The notes under the pieces are model-generated. The model had not been told where the DNA came from. It made no database searches and saw nothing but the letters and a program-made list of their open reading frames with translations. 64,000 nt of DNA, from assembly GCF_001424125.1 (NCBI RefSeq), contig NZ_LMQI01000002.1:558001-622000 (forward strand), in the 5' to 3' direction. The position numbers and the translations under genes are program-made. Below, piece after piece: positions 25,842 through 34,606 of this stretch (positions are counted from its first letter, which is position 1; each line of letters begins with the position of its first letter). This DNA comes from Cellulomonas sp. Leaf395 (GTDB lineage Bacteria; Actinomycetota; Actinomycetes; Actinomycetales; Cellulomonadaceae).

Positions 25842-26063
25842 ATGCCCAAGTACAGCGGTGTTACGTTCGCCGTCCAACCCGTCGAGGTCGACGGGAGCAT
25901 CTCCGGATACGTCGTCTCCGGCTTCATGAGCAAGAACCAGCTCGACACGCTGCGCGAGTTCGTGGACAACGAGGAGTACGAGAAGTCCAAGCGGTGGCGC
26001 GGCGAGTACCAGGAGATGGCCAAGGCGATCGTGACCGCCATCGACGGTGCGGTCGCGAAGTAA
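25842..26063 (+). CDS. 73-aa conserved-looking hypothetical protein
   Basis: MPKYSGVTFAVQPVEVDGSI and then SKNQLDTLREFVDNEEYEKS and KRWRGEYQEMAKAIVTAID. A strong SD (AAGGAGG) sits 7 bases upstream of the ATG, so it is almost surely translated. The first half looks beta-rich, the second half helical and charged. No family was recognised. A mini-ORF of 6 codons with its own GAGGAG motif precedes it at about 25798. Function unknown. Confidence 0.6.
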   Translation: MPKYSGVTFAVQPVEVDGSISGYVVSGFMSKNQLDTLREFVDNEEYEKSKRWRGEYQEMAKAIVTAIDGAVAK

Positions 26064-26397
26064 GTCCGGCAGTTCGAGGTCAGCAACCCCGCGAACTCGT
26101 CCGTGCCTCCGTCGCGGCGTCGCCCTTGTGGCTGTGCCCCCGGTGACGAGGCGAGCCGGCGCAACCGACTAGGTGGTTCCCGGAAGGGGTCTGACCTGCT
26201 GAGCCGCGCCCTCGTCGCTGGCTCGAGCACGACTGGCCTTTCCGCGTCGCGGGACTAGTTCGCAATGTGACCGCAACGGAGCCGGAGGCGTCGGACCCTC
26301 TTCTCGCGGGCGACCAACCTCTCGCTCCGTCGAGGCGGACCGGCGGTGCCACTCGGCCCTTGCACTACTGTCAACGAAAAGTGCTCGGAGGTTTGTA
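26064..26397. other. Intergenic stretch without a supported gene
   Basis: No ORF with coding character on either strand. Near the right end, TACTGT (about 26367-26372) resembles a TANNNT -10 element and CGGAGG (26387-26392) is an SD for the gene at 26398, so the last 40 bases are probably the promoter and leader of that gene. Confidence 0.4.
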
Positions 26398-27123
26398 ATG
26401 GCGCAGATGGGCAATGCGGTCCCGGCGGCGATTGAGCGTGGATCGCATCCGTACTGGACGCAACGTCGCCTCGACGAGATCCTCGACCTAGTCGCGTCCA
26501 GATCGACAGCCTCTTCAGACTCACTGAGTCACGAGTTTCAGACGGGCCACAAGCCCAAGGTGAGCTTTAGTGGCAAGTGCTCAAAATGTGATGAGTACAT
26601 CGGCAAAAGCGGCGATCCGCTGGTATCTGCGCTTGCGCTCGCCTACGACCAAGCCGACCAAAATTCGAAATGGTCCGGTCTCGTCATTCAAGTTCGGCCG
26701 AAATCTGAGATGCGCGCCGATGCCTACATCCTGGGATTCTCTCTGTCTAATGCTGCGGAATGGATCGCCTCCCAACGGGAAGCCCAAGCCGACCGGGAAT
26801 CCGGGGCACGCCGTCGTGCCGAGGAAGCTGCCGACCTCAACCACCTTCTCAAGGTTCGCATCGACCGGTGTCTCTGGCCAGAGGAGCGAATCGAAATGGC
26901 GGAGGATCTTTCAAGGCAACTCATAGAAGAAGGTGACCTGGCCGGTGCGGCACGAGTCACTTACGGCATCATCCCAAAGCTTCGGGAGTGGACGATGATG
27001 CGCGTCATTTCAGATGGACCCACTCGACGAGTGCTCGTTGATCATGACGGAGGAACCTGGTTCGCCGTCCCTATCGAGCAAGCCCGGCTCGATCTTCCGG
27101 CTGAGGGCGATGATGCGACCTAG
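26398..27123 (+). CDS. 241-aa hypothetical protein with CxxC motif
   Basis: MAQMGNAVPAAIERGSHPYW at the start, SGKCSKCDEYIGKSGD near residues 58-73 (CxxC, perhaps one half of a zinc site), and a helical, charged middle (ASQREAQADRESGARRRAEE). The C-terminus is beta-rich (RVISDGPTRRVLVDHDGGTW). An SD CGGAGG precedes the ATG. GC is lower than in its neighbours in the 26520-26760 part, suggesting separate acquisition. No family recognised, and no catalytic motif seen. Confidence 0.6.
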   Translation: MAQMGNAVPAAIERGSHPYWTQRRLDEILDLVASRSTASSDSLSHEFQTGHKPKVSFSGKCSKCDEYIGKSGDPLVSALALAYDQADQNSKWSGLVIQVRPKSEMRADAYILGFSLSNAAEWIASQREAQADRESGARRRAEEAADLNHLLKVRIDRCLWPEERIEMAEDLSRQLIEEGDLAGAARVTYGIIPKLREWTMMRVISDGPTRRVLVDHDGGTWFAVPIEQARLDLPAEGDDAT

Positions 27124-27303
27124 CAGCTAGGGCGCGTCTCCCATATCTGAGGTGAGGCTCGCTCTGCACCTTCGCCGCCATAGCCGCGTTCACCCCGTTC
27201 GGTGGTGCTCTCTTCGCGCGCGCTCAGCAGCGGAATGACGCGCAGGAGTGACGTCGGAGCGATCCACGGGCGATAGCCTCTCTGTCGAGCGAGGAGGCCA
27301 GCC

Positions 27304-28356
27304 GTGCACGTGAGCGACATTGTCGAGTACTGGGCGCGATTCGGACGGGATGAAGCCACGGGCCAATGGACCCATCCGGACGACCGGGCCGTTCTGGCGG
27401 GGCAGCACTCGTTCAACCTCGACTACCCAACCTGTCCATACCTTGGCCCGGTGACATCGGCGAAGGTCGTCATCCTCGGCGCCAACGGCGGCTACAGCCC
27501 GACTGCGACGCCCGACGAGTTCCCCGATGCCGAGGCGTTCGAGCGCTATCTGGGACGCATTCGCGACCCAGAGAGCGCGGACTGGTCGAACGTCTCCCCA
27601 TACTACGACCGCGTGAACTACGGACCGCTCGTCTACCGCGGTGACGCGGTCTGGATCAACGCTTCGCCCTATCGGAGCCCCAGAATCAGCGCGGAGCCCG
27701 ACAACCAGCGCCTGGTCAGGTCGCTTCCCTCGTCAGCTTTCATTCGGCGCTGGCTCATCGATGCCGTCGTGCCTCTCGCCGCCAGCGGAGAACGCCTTGT
27801 CGTCGTCAAACGCCCGGGACTCTGGCGGCTCCCGCCAGAGGTGAGGACGGCCATCGGCGTGATCGTCGATCCGGCACCGATCTCACCTCAGCTGACTTCA
27901 GGGCCTTGGAACGCGGCACAGGACTTCCTCACCGGCCGCGGTCCGGCATCGGGCGCTCCCACCCCGGGCCCTCAAGAAACGGCTGGACAGACTCGAACGA
28001 CCGCCGAACAGGGCGAGGTTGAGGCGCGGCGGAAGCGCCTCAAGGCTGACACCATTCCCGCCGGAACGCCGCAGTCGCAGGTCTCGCCGCTCGTCCGCGT
28101 TTGTGATGCGCTCGGGCTCAAACTCATAGCCCCAGAAGCCGCGTGGCCCGGTTACGGCAAGGTGGTCCACCTCGACGGCGAGCGGAGCATCTACATCAAT
28201 CGCACGAACGCTGATGTCCGCTCAAGCCCGGCTGAGATCGCAGCCTGGCAAAGAGCCGGCCTCGGCACGGCACGGCCCGACAACGACCGATACCTACGCG
28301 TGAAGCTACTGGGAGATCAACCACTGAACGACGAGCGGTCAGGTCATACCGTCTAG
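27304..28356 (+). CDS. 350-aa hypothetical, possible UDG-fold protein
   Basis: GTG start after a strong SD (GAGGAGG). The N-terminal half has SAKVVILGANGGYSPTATP near residue 52, then AVWINASPYRS and ERLVVVKRPGLWRLP. Such a beta strand ending in G-x-N-G followed later by a strand with aromatic loop resembles the uracil-DNA glycosylase superfamily, but the motifs are not exact. A helical linker with EVEARRKRLKADT divides it from a C-terminal part containing WPGYGKVVHLDGERSIYINR. Its 3' end overlaps, tail to tail, the DUF4913 gene by 4 bases. Function is a guess. Confidence 0.5.
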   Translation: MHVSDIVEYWARFGRDEATGQWTHPDDRAVLAGQHSFNLDYPTCPYLGPVTSAKVVILGANGGYSPTATPDEFPDAEAFERYLGRIRDPESADWSNVSPYYDRVNYGPLVYRGDAVWINASPYRSPRISAEPDNQRLVRSLPSSAFIRRWLIDAVVPLAASGERLVVVKRPGLWRLPPEVRTAIGVIVDPAPISPQLTSGPWNAAQDFLTGRGPASGAPTPGPQETAGQTRTTAEQGEVEARRKRLKADTIPAGTPQSQVSPLVRVCDALGLKLIAPEAAWPGYGKVVHLDGERSIYINRTNADVRSSPAEIAAWQRAGLGTARPDNDRYLRVKLLGDQPLNDERSGHTV

Positions 28357-28748
28357 AGCGAACGGTGCGCGTCGGGCCGGCATCCGGTCCGAGCGACCCA
28401 GTCAGTGATGCGTAGGCGGGCGACGGCGAAGCGCTCATGCCAGTTCAGGGGTGCATCGGGGACCGCGCTCGTGGAGTACGCGCCCTGCCACGCAAGTTGT
28501 AGAGCGGAAAGCTCCTCGATGAGTTCTGGGTGTTGAGTCCAGCACGCCGGCACGACGCGGTGGTCGAGCCGGTAGCGCTCGGCGAGCCAGGTCACCCAAA
28601 GGTCGAGGTCTTCGAGCAGCAGTTCTTGCTCGGCCGTGGTGAACGCGGCCCAGATGATCGGGGTGGGTGGCCCGATCGGCGCCAGAAAGGTGCGCTGCGG
28701 GAAGAAACCCTCCCGGGAGGCTGGTGCGCGGCGCCTCGTGCGGGTCAT
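28353..28748 (-). CDS. DUF4913-like protein downstream of the relaxase
   Basis: A 131-aa protein with the pattern of the DUF4913 family found on actinobacterial mobile elements: LLEDLDLWVTWLAERYRLDH, RVVPACWTQHPELIEELSAL, LNWHERFAVARLRITDWVAR. The function of the family is unknown. Its ATG overlaps the relaxase stop by ATGA, so it is co-translated with the relaxase and probably has a role in transfer or maintenance. Confidence 0.7.
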   Translation of the reverse strand: MTRTRRRAPASREGFFPQRTFLAPIGPPTPIIWAAFTTAEQELLLEDLDLWVTWLAERYRLDHRVVPACWTQHPELIEELSALQLAWQGAYSTSAVPDAPLNWHERFAVARLRITDWVARTGCRPDAHRSL

Positions 28749-31700
28749 CGGATCGACACTCCTCGGGTCGGGGCGCTCTCAGTCGAGTCAGTCGGTGCGC
28801 GGGCTGGCCCATTCAGCTGTGGCCGTTGTTCGTCCAGATGGGCGACGGTGGCGGTGATCTCAGCGAGCCATGCGGCTCGTGCACGTGGGTCGCGCGGTTC
28901 GGGGCCGAGTCGGTCGAGCCAGCCTGGCTGCTCGGCGAGCACGGCGTCGGTCAGTGCGGCGGCCCGTTGGGCGATCAGGTGCTCGATGGTGGTGAGCATG
29001 GTGCGGCCGGCGTCGTCGAGGCCCACGCTGCTGCTCGCCGCGCGGACCTCCTGAGGGTTCTCGGCGTGTGCCCGCAGCCAACGGTTCGCCTCGCTGCTCA
29101 GTGCCTCGACGGAGGCGTCGGCGGTCGCGGCGTCGACCAGTTCGCTGACGACGGTGGCGGGATCGGGGGCGAGGGTGGCGGCCCGATCGAGTGTCGTGAA
29201 CAGCGTTCCTGCCTCGGGTGCCGTCTGCAGGTCGCCGATTGTCTCGGCGCGAAGTCCTGCCCGGTCCAGTGCCTGGGTCCATCGGTTGCGGGAGGCTTCG
29301 GCGAGCAGAGTGCGCCGGATGGGTTCCAGGCGGTGCATCGAGCCGGCGGCGTGCTGCTCGGCGGCGATCTGCGCCGTGGCGGACTGCTCGGCGCTGGGCG
29401 TCGCGATGATCGCGGCCAGCACGTCATGGCCGGCGCTGCTGGTGGGGGCGTCGGGCAGGTCGTCGCACTCCGGGTCGACGGCGTCCAGCGCGACGTAGAC
29501 GTCGTTGGCGTGCCGTCCGCGTGTGATCGCGACGTAAAGGTTCTCGCGAGCCATGCCGGGGTGGGCCAGCACATGCGTGTGGTCGACGGTGATGCCCTGC
29601 GCGCGGTGGGTGGTGCTGGCGTACCCGAGCTCGACGTCCTGCGCGACGTAGTTAGCAGGGAGAAGCACCGATGCCGCCCCCACGCCGGTGGCGGATCTGG
29701 TCCGCGAGGCGGTCAGTGATCCGTCGGGGTGGGTGTGCGTGACGGTCCAGAGGTCCCCGTTGCGCACGTAGGAGTGGGGGCCGGCGCCCGCCAGCCGGAG
29801 GGTGCGCTCGTTGCGGCGGGTGACTATCCGGTCCCCCAGGCCGATCCGTTCGCCGGATGCCGAGGCCACACCGGCGCCGGTCACGAGGCCGTCGGCGACG
29901 CGGTCGCGGTGGGCTCGGGCGTTCAGCGCGGCGACGGTCCGGGCGTCGGGTGCGATCAGGATCGCGTCGACGCCGTCCTCGACGTCGGTCGCCCACGCCG
30001 TGTAGGCGTCCTCGAGCATCGCCTCGGCGGCTCCGGCGTGCACCCGGTCGTGCTCGACGTAGGCCTCGACCACCCTGGGATCCCCATCGCGCAGGCCGAG
30101 ACTGGCCGCGGCTTCCCACGGGTGGCTGAACCGCCACAAGGACGTGAGCCGTGTGGGGCGGGTGCGGTCGGCCAATAGCGCGAACGCGCCACCGGCGTCG
30201 ACCGCGGACAGTTGTCCGTGGTCCCCGACCAGCAGCACCTTCGCCCCCGCCGTCCCCGCTTGGGTGACAATCGTGTCCAGGGTGAGCGTCCCCGCCAGGG
30301 ATGCTTCGTCGACGATCACGAGCTGGCCCGCCCGCAGGGACCATCGGACGCTCTCGCGGGCTTGCGCTGCCAAGGCCGTCTCGATCGTCCGCAACGCTCG
30401 CACATCCCCGTCACACGCCGCCCGATCGCGAGCGACGGTCAGCCGGGCGGTGAGGGCGGCGCGCCGTCCGGCGCCCTGGCCGGTGGACTCGAAGGTCCAC
30501 TTGGCCGTGTTCTCACACGCGATCCCCAGCGCCCGGGCCAACTCCGCGGCGGCCGACGACGACGGCGCCAGCCCGATGACCGCACCGCGCCCGTACGAGT
30601 GTTCCCATGCCCGACGCACCCCGCGCAGGGTGGTGGTCTTGCCCGACCCGGCCGGCCCAACGAGCACATCGAGGCAGCGCGCGGAGGTCGCGACCTGCCG
30701 CACGACGTCCACCTGGTCCGGCGCGAGCCGTGTGTGGCCGTCTGAGGCGGCAACGACCAACGCCGCCATGGACGTCGCCGGACCATCATCGGCGAATGCC
30801 GCTGTGAGCAGGCGGGCTTCGGCGTCGAGGACTCGCCGGTCGGTGAACCGCTCCTCGTCCGGGCGGTCGAAGACCGAGGCCCCGTCCGGCCGCTGATACC
30901 CCGGTCCGGTCTCGAACAGCGCGGGTGCTGCCGTCGAGATTCCGTCGCGCAGGGCGGCGCTCGTCACCGAGTCGAGCAGCGAGAGTCGGTCGGTCACGCT
31001 GGCCATCGCGAACCCGCGAGTCACCCGCGCTGCTTCGGCGAGCACGTTCCACCGGGTCCAGGTCGAGCGGCGCTCCATCACCCCGGCCAGCACCACCTGT
31101 GCCACCCGCTCGACCACCTCCGCCGGCACCGCCGCGGCACCTATCGGGACGCTCTGCTCTCGCCCAAGGGCGGCGGCCGTGAGCTGCTCCGGGCTCCGCC
31201 CGGTCAGAGCGGCCGCACGGATGCGCCACGCAGCCAGCAGCTCGCCCAGGGGGCGGACATGCTTGCTCGGCCGCGTGGCACGGGTGACCTGTTGGCGGAG
31301 CCGGGTGATCTCGATCCGGTTCGGTGTTCGCCCGTGCGTGGCGGCGAACCGGGCGACCTCGTCCGTCATCGCCTCGTCGATGCGGGTCGACCGGGCCGAG
31401 AACTCCCCCATCAGCGCATCGGCGACACCGTCGACCTCGAGCCGTGGGCTGCGTCGCGCCCCGCGGTGTCGCCACCCCCACCGCACGGGCAACCGCCGCG
31501 CCAGCTCGTCGGCCATCAGAGCGTCGTACACCTCCGAGATCGCGACCGTCGCGTGGTGCAGCGCCCGGGAGTCCAGCGACCTCCACGCCCCGTCCGGGCC
31601 CTGCACCTTGTTCGCGACGACCAGGTGCGTGTGCAGGTTGGGGTCCCCAGCACGGGAGTCCCAGTGATCGAACGCAACCGCGATCGCGCCCTGCGTCGGC

Positions 31701-32296
31701 TCTTGCCGGCACCCTCCGTGACCGGTCCGCGTGTACAGAGCCCGGTCCTCGAGAAACGCCAATGCCTGGTCGACCGCAGCCCGGTGCGCCGCAAGGACGG
31801 TGGCCTGCGTGCGGTCGTCGGCGACCGCCCACAGCGTGGAAACCGACTTCGGTGGCGTGAACGTCAGATCGAACCCCGCGACGGCCTTCGGTGCACCGCG
31901 CGCGAGCTCGACCCGTGTCATCGCGTCGACCGCTGCTCGCCGCGCCCCGGCATCCAGGCCTTCGGGGAGCGCCTTCACCCGGGCCTCAACTCGCTTGGCC
32001 ACCGGGTCGCCTGTCACGTACGCGCGACCGAGCGGCCCGCCCGTGGCCGGGTCGCACCCTTGTCCATAGAGCCGCGCCATCGGTTGCTCGTCCACAACTT
32101 CACCGCGCTCGATCCCGTTGGCTTCCGCCCCCCCGACGCCCCGGAGGCCCCGCCCTAGCCACCGGCCGGGCGGATTCCCGGACGCGGTGTAGTAGGCCGT
32201 CAGCGACGTCGCACCGGCGCGGTCGCAGTCCCCGGAGGCGGTGTGCCGCAACAAGTACTGGTATCCGGCGCCGGCCGTCAGGCGGTGCAGCGTCAT
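28745..32296 (-). CDS. MobF-type relaxase with SF1 helicase domain (TraA/TrwC-like)
   Basis: About 1183 aa. The N-terminal TrwC-type relaxase domain starts TLHRLTAGAGYQYLLRHTAS, has the 3-His metal motif in GDPNLHTHLVVANKV near residue 222, and the conserved GFDLTFTPPKSVSTLWA. A RecD-like SF1 helicase follows with Walker A LVGPAGSGKTTTLRG near residue 546, Walker B VIVDEASLAG, and GYASTTHRAQGITVDHTHVL plus NLYVAITRGR at the end of the core. It nicks oriT, stays bound to the 5' end and unwinds the strand for transfer. Start chosen is the ATG at 32296; an ATG at 32302 is equally placed. The relaxase reads away from the oriT candidate at 32368. Confidence 0.85.
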   Translation of the reverse strand: MTLHRLTAGAGYQYLLRHTASGDCDRAGATSLTAYYTASGNPPGRWLGRGLRGVGGAEANGIERGEVVDEQPMARLYGQGCDPATGGPLGRAYVTGDPVAKRVEARVKALPEGLDAGARRAAVDAMTRVELARGAPKAVAGFDLTFTPPKSVSTLWAVADDRTQATVLAAHRAAVDQALAFLEDRALYTRTGHGGCRQEPTQGAIAVAFDHWDSRAGDPNLHTHLVVANKVQGPDGAWRSLDSRALHHATVAISEVYDALMADELARRLPVRWGWRHRGARRSPRLEVDGVADALMGEFSARSTRIDEAMTDEVARFAATHGRTPNRIEITRLRQQVTRATRPSKHVRPLGELLAAWRIRAAALTGRSPEQLTAAALGREQSVPIGAAAVPAEVVERVAQVVLAGVMERRSTWTRWNVLAEAARVTRGFAMASVTDRLSLLDSVTSAALRDGISTAAPALFETGPGYQRPDGASVFDRPDEERFTDRRVLDAEARLLTAAFADDGPATSMAALVVAASDGHTRLAPDQVDVVRQVATSARCLDVLVGPAGSGKTTTLRGVRRAWEHSYGRGAVIGLAPSSSAAAELARALGIACENTAKWTFESTGQGAGRRAALTARLTVARDRAACDGDVRALRTIETALAAQARESVRWSLRAGQLVIVDEASLAGTLTLDTIVTQAGTAGAKVLLVGDHGQLSAVDAGGAFALLADRTRPTRLTSLWRFSHPWEAAASLGLRDGDPRVVEAYVEHDRVHAGAAEAMLEDAYTAWATDVEDGVDAILIAPDARTVAALNARAHRDRVADGLVTGAGVASASGERIGLGDRIVTRRNERTLRLAGAGPHSYVRNGDLWTVTHTHPDGSLTASRTRSATGVGAASVLLPANYVAQDVELGYASTTHRAQGITVDHTHVLAHPGMARENLYVAITRGRHANDVYVALDAVDPECDDLPDAPTSSAGHDVLAAIIATPSAEQSATAQIAAEQHAAGSMHRLEPIRRTLLAEASRNRWTQALDRAGLRAETIGDLQTAPEAGTLFTTLDRAATLAPDPATVVSELVDAATADASVEALSSEANRWLRAHAENPQEVRAASSSVGLDDAGRTMLTTIEHLIAQRAAALTDAVLAEQPGWLDRLGPEPRDPRARAAWLAEITATVAHLDEQRPQLNGPARAPTDSTESAPTRGVSIR

Positions 32297-32367
32297 CACC
32301 ATGACGCGGCACCGATCGGCACTCGAGGTGTGGGTTCCATGCCGTGTAGTGCGCCCGGTCACGCGTA

Positions 32368-32389
32368 ACACGCGAGCCCGAGCTCGTGT
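32368..32389. other. Candidate oriT hairpin upstream of the relaxase gene
   Basis: ACAC-GC-GAGC, loop CCGA, GCTC-GTGT: an 8-bp stem with a 2-base bulge, 66 bases upstream of the relaxase start in an otherwise gene-free stretch (32303-32601). MobF oriT sites usually have an inverted repeat next to nic and lie close to the relaxase gene. No nic consensus could be confirmed. Confidence 0.3.
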
Positions 32390-32601
32390 GATCGACCTTT
32401 GGTGCCAGAGGTGTCATGGCCCACTTCCTTCCTCACGACCCCCATCGAGCGCGCCGCTGGTGGACCTCGCGTCTTACGCACTCGTCGGCGCACCTACTTG
32501 TGTGAGCCGGCGTCATCCACACATCCAGTCGATCGATCACATCGGCTGCGGGGCGCGGATCACGGTGGACGGACCGCGAGACGACGAGGGAGGCGGCGGG
32601 A

Positions 32602-33027
32602 ATGAGCGCAGCATGGGAAGCGCCGGCGAGGGTGCTCATCGAGCAGGCCGCAGCTGATTGGGAAGGGCTGTGGTCGCTGCTCTACGCGGCCAGCCACGCC
32701 ACGCTGAGGCTGAGCATCGGCGTTCCGCTCGCCCCTGGCGTGGACCTGACGTTTGCGGCGATGGACATCCGCGAAGCCCGCGACGAACTCGAGTGGCTCG
32801 ATGACGGGCTCGTCGAACGAGGCGCCCCTGTCGACCTCGGCGTCCTCCGACCCACCGACGACGTCAACGCAGCGCGACTCGTCCTGGACCGACTCCTCGC
32901 GACGGCGCTCGACCGAGCCAGCCGCCTCGCCGACGGGGCGAGTGAGGTCGAGGAGTTCGCCTGCCTGACCCGGGTCACCAACAAGCTCTTCACCGCTCGG
33001 ACCGCGATCCTCGGGCGTGTGCCGTGA
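32602..33027 (+). CDS. 141-aa hypothetical helical protein
   Basis: MSAAWEAPARVLIEQAAADW; all-helical look with DIREARDELEWLDDGLVERG and ARLVLDRLLATALDRASRLA. A strong purine-rich SD (GGGAGGCGGGA) precedes the ATG. The stop overlaps the GTG of the 451-aa gene as GTGA, so the two form a bicistron divergent from the relaxase. No family recognised; it may be a partner of the larger protein. Confidence 0.6.
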   Translation: MSAAWEAPARVLIEQAAADWEGLWSLLYAASHATLRLSIGVPLAPGVDLTFAAMDIREARDELEWLDDGLVERGAPVDLGVLRPTDDVNAARLVLDRLLATALDRASRLADGASEVEEFACLTRVTNKLFTARTAILGRVP

Positions 33028-34379
33028 CCACGTACGGCGAGCTCGTCACCAAGGCGGCGCAGTGCATCCACGAAGGCAGCGCCCGAACCCAGCATCAGCG
33101 CTTCGACTCGATAGACGATGCGTACGAGGCGCTCATCGGCTACCACGCGGTGCTTGACGCGATCGAGCGCCACGTGCGCTCGTTGGCTGACCCCCACCGC
33201 GTCGGCACTGTGTACGGTGTGCCACCCGGGCTCGTCACCGGCGACCCCGTTGAGTACGCCGCTGTGCAGATGGTCGACTCGATCCCGGTGCTCGAGGACA
33301 AGGATCGTCGGCTCCCCTACCTCCCGGGACCAAACGGCCACCCCTGGGCTCACGCTGCGCGCCTTCTGCGCGCCGGCACCGACCTGCTCGCTACCCACCT
33401 GGACCCTGACGGGTTCCCCCGCACCCCCGATGCCGGCGTGGTGACCGACTTCGATGCCCGACGAGTCAGCTTGGCTCGGATCGCCGACCTGGCCGGCGCA
33501 CTGCTCTCCGGCGAGACGACGTTGACCCTGCGCGCCGGACAGGCAGGACTCACGTGGTGGCGGCTGCGTCGCTGGCTTCCGGGGATGGAAGAGGCACGGG
33601 CCTGGGCCTCTCAAGCAACCGCCGCGGCAAACGGGCGCGGCGGTGTGAGCCCTTTGGACGAGATCACGCTTGCTAACGCGCCGATCCGCACGCACGACCA
33701 TCTGGCTGAGATCTCCGACCGGCTGCGGCAGGTGCGCAGCGCCGCATGGACGAACGCACGTGAGCCCGATCGCTCCATCGTGACGCTGCGCGACTTCGCC
33801 CTGGTCGGACTAGTCGCCAACGCCGCGGCCGCCGAGCTCCACGCGAACACCGACCCGCGGCGATTCGTCCGCGCGGCAAGACAGTGGCAGTCGCTGATCA
33901 TTAGCATGCGGCACCTCCTCGCGCCCGGGCTTCCCAACCCGGTGGTACACGCCGCGGTCCCTCAACTGCGGCGACTCTTGGCCGATGTCGCCAGGCCCGA
34001 GCCAGGAACTGCTAATGCTCGCGAGGCGTTCGAACTCCGCGCTCCCCACGCGACGATCCAGTGTGCCGTCGCCGTCAGCGCCGAAATCGCCGTCTGGAAT
34101 GCCACGAGCTTTCGGACCATGGCTGCATCCGGTCAGATTCACGTCCGCGCCCGCGAGCTAACCGGCGACCAGGTCACCAACTCCCCCGAACTCGTGCGCG
34201 CCAAACTAAACGGTGCCGTAGTCACTGTGCCCGACGTGATCCGCGACGCCATCCTCACTCAGTACCACGACACCCGACCGCGCCCGAAAGCTCCCGCCGA
34301 ACTGCAAGTTTCGGTTACGACCGACGCACGATCTTCTCTAGAGCGGACTCACGGGTCCGTAGCCAGCGGAAGCGCCTGA
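33024..34379 (+). CDS. 451-aa hypothetical protein of the element core
   Basis: A mainly helical protein without recognised domains. A compact C-terminal block is conserved: SAEIAVWNATSFRTMAASGQ, IHVRARELTGDQVTNSPEL, VRAKLNGAVVTVPD. The same block occurs again as a decayed copy at 39440-39817, so it is a real protein family carried by related elements. It contains two long helix-rich regions (residues 30-110 and 240-300). It is coupled to the 141-aa gene. Its place next to the relaxase suggests an element core function rather than cargo. Function unknown. Confidence 0.6.
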   Translation: MTTYGELVTKAAQCIHEGSARTQHQRFDSIDDAYEALIGYHAVLDAIERHVRSLADPHRVGTVYGVPPGLVTGDPVEYAAVQMVDSIPVLEDKDRRLPYLPGPNGHPWAHAARLLRAGTDLLATHLDPDGFPRTPDAGVVTDFDARRVSLARIADLAGALLSGETTLTLRAGQAGLTWWRLRRWLPGMEEARAWASQATAAANGRGGVSPLDEITLANAPIRTHDHLAEISDRLRQVRSAAWTNAREPDRSIVTLRDFALVGLVANAAAAELHANTDPRRFVRAARQWQSLIISMRHLLAPGLPNPVVHAAVPQLRRLLADVARPEPGTANAREAFELRAPHATIQCAVAVSAEIAVWNATSFRTMAASGQIHVRARELTGDQVTNSPELVRAKLNGAVVTVPDVIRDAILTQYHDTRPRPKAPAELQVSVTTDARSSLERTHGSVASGSA

Positions 34380-34593
34380 TTCGCCCTGGCCGGCCAGGCG
34401 AGCGAGCTTTGGCTCAACCGCGAGGCGCTTCAAGCCGACAGCTCGCGCACATCGTGACTCACGACTTGCGAGCGGCACCCGTGGCTCCCAGTCGTCGGAC
34501 TGTCGGCGGGGGGCCTCGTTCGGCCCACTGCGGTCCAGCGATGATCGAACCGAGACCGTCGAGTGGCGCCGGAGAGACCGGGCGATCGGCCGC

Positions 34594-34599
34594 TACCGT
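34594..34599 (+). promoter_or_regulatory. -10 element for a leaderless HNH gene
   Basis: TACCGT (TANNNT class) lies 7 bases before the ATG at 34607. With this spacing transcription would start at the A of the ATG, so the mRNA would be leaderless, a common actinobacterial arrangement. No SD is present. Confidence 0.45.
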
Positions 34600-34606
34600 C
34601 GGGTTC

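Noticed and set aside
28667..29719. Plus-strand ORF of 350 codons
   Set aside because: Antisense shadow of the relaxase C-terminus; Gly/Arg-rich with no recognisable motif.
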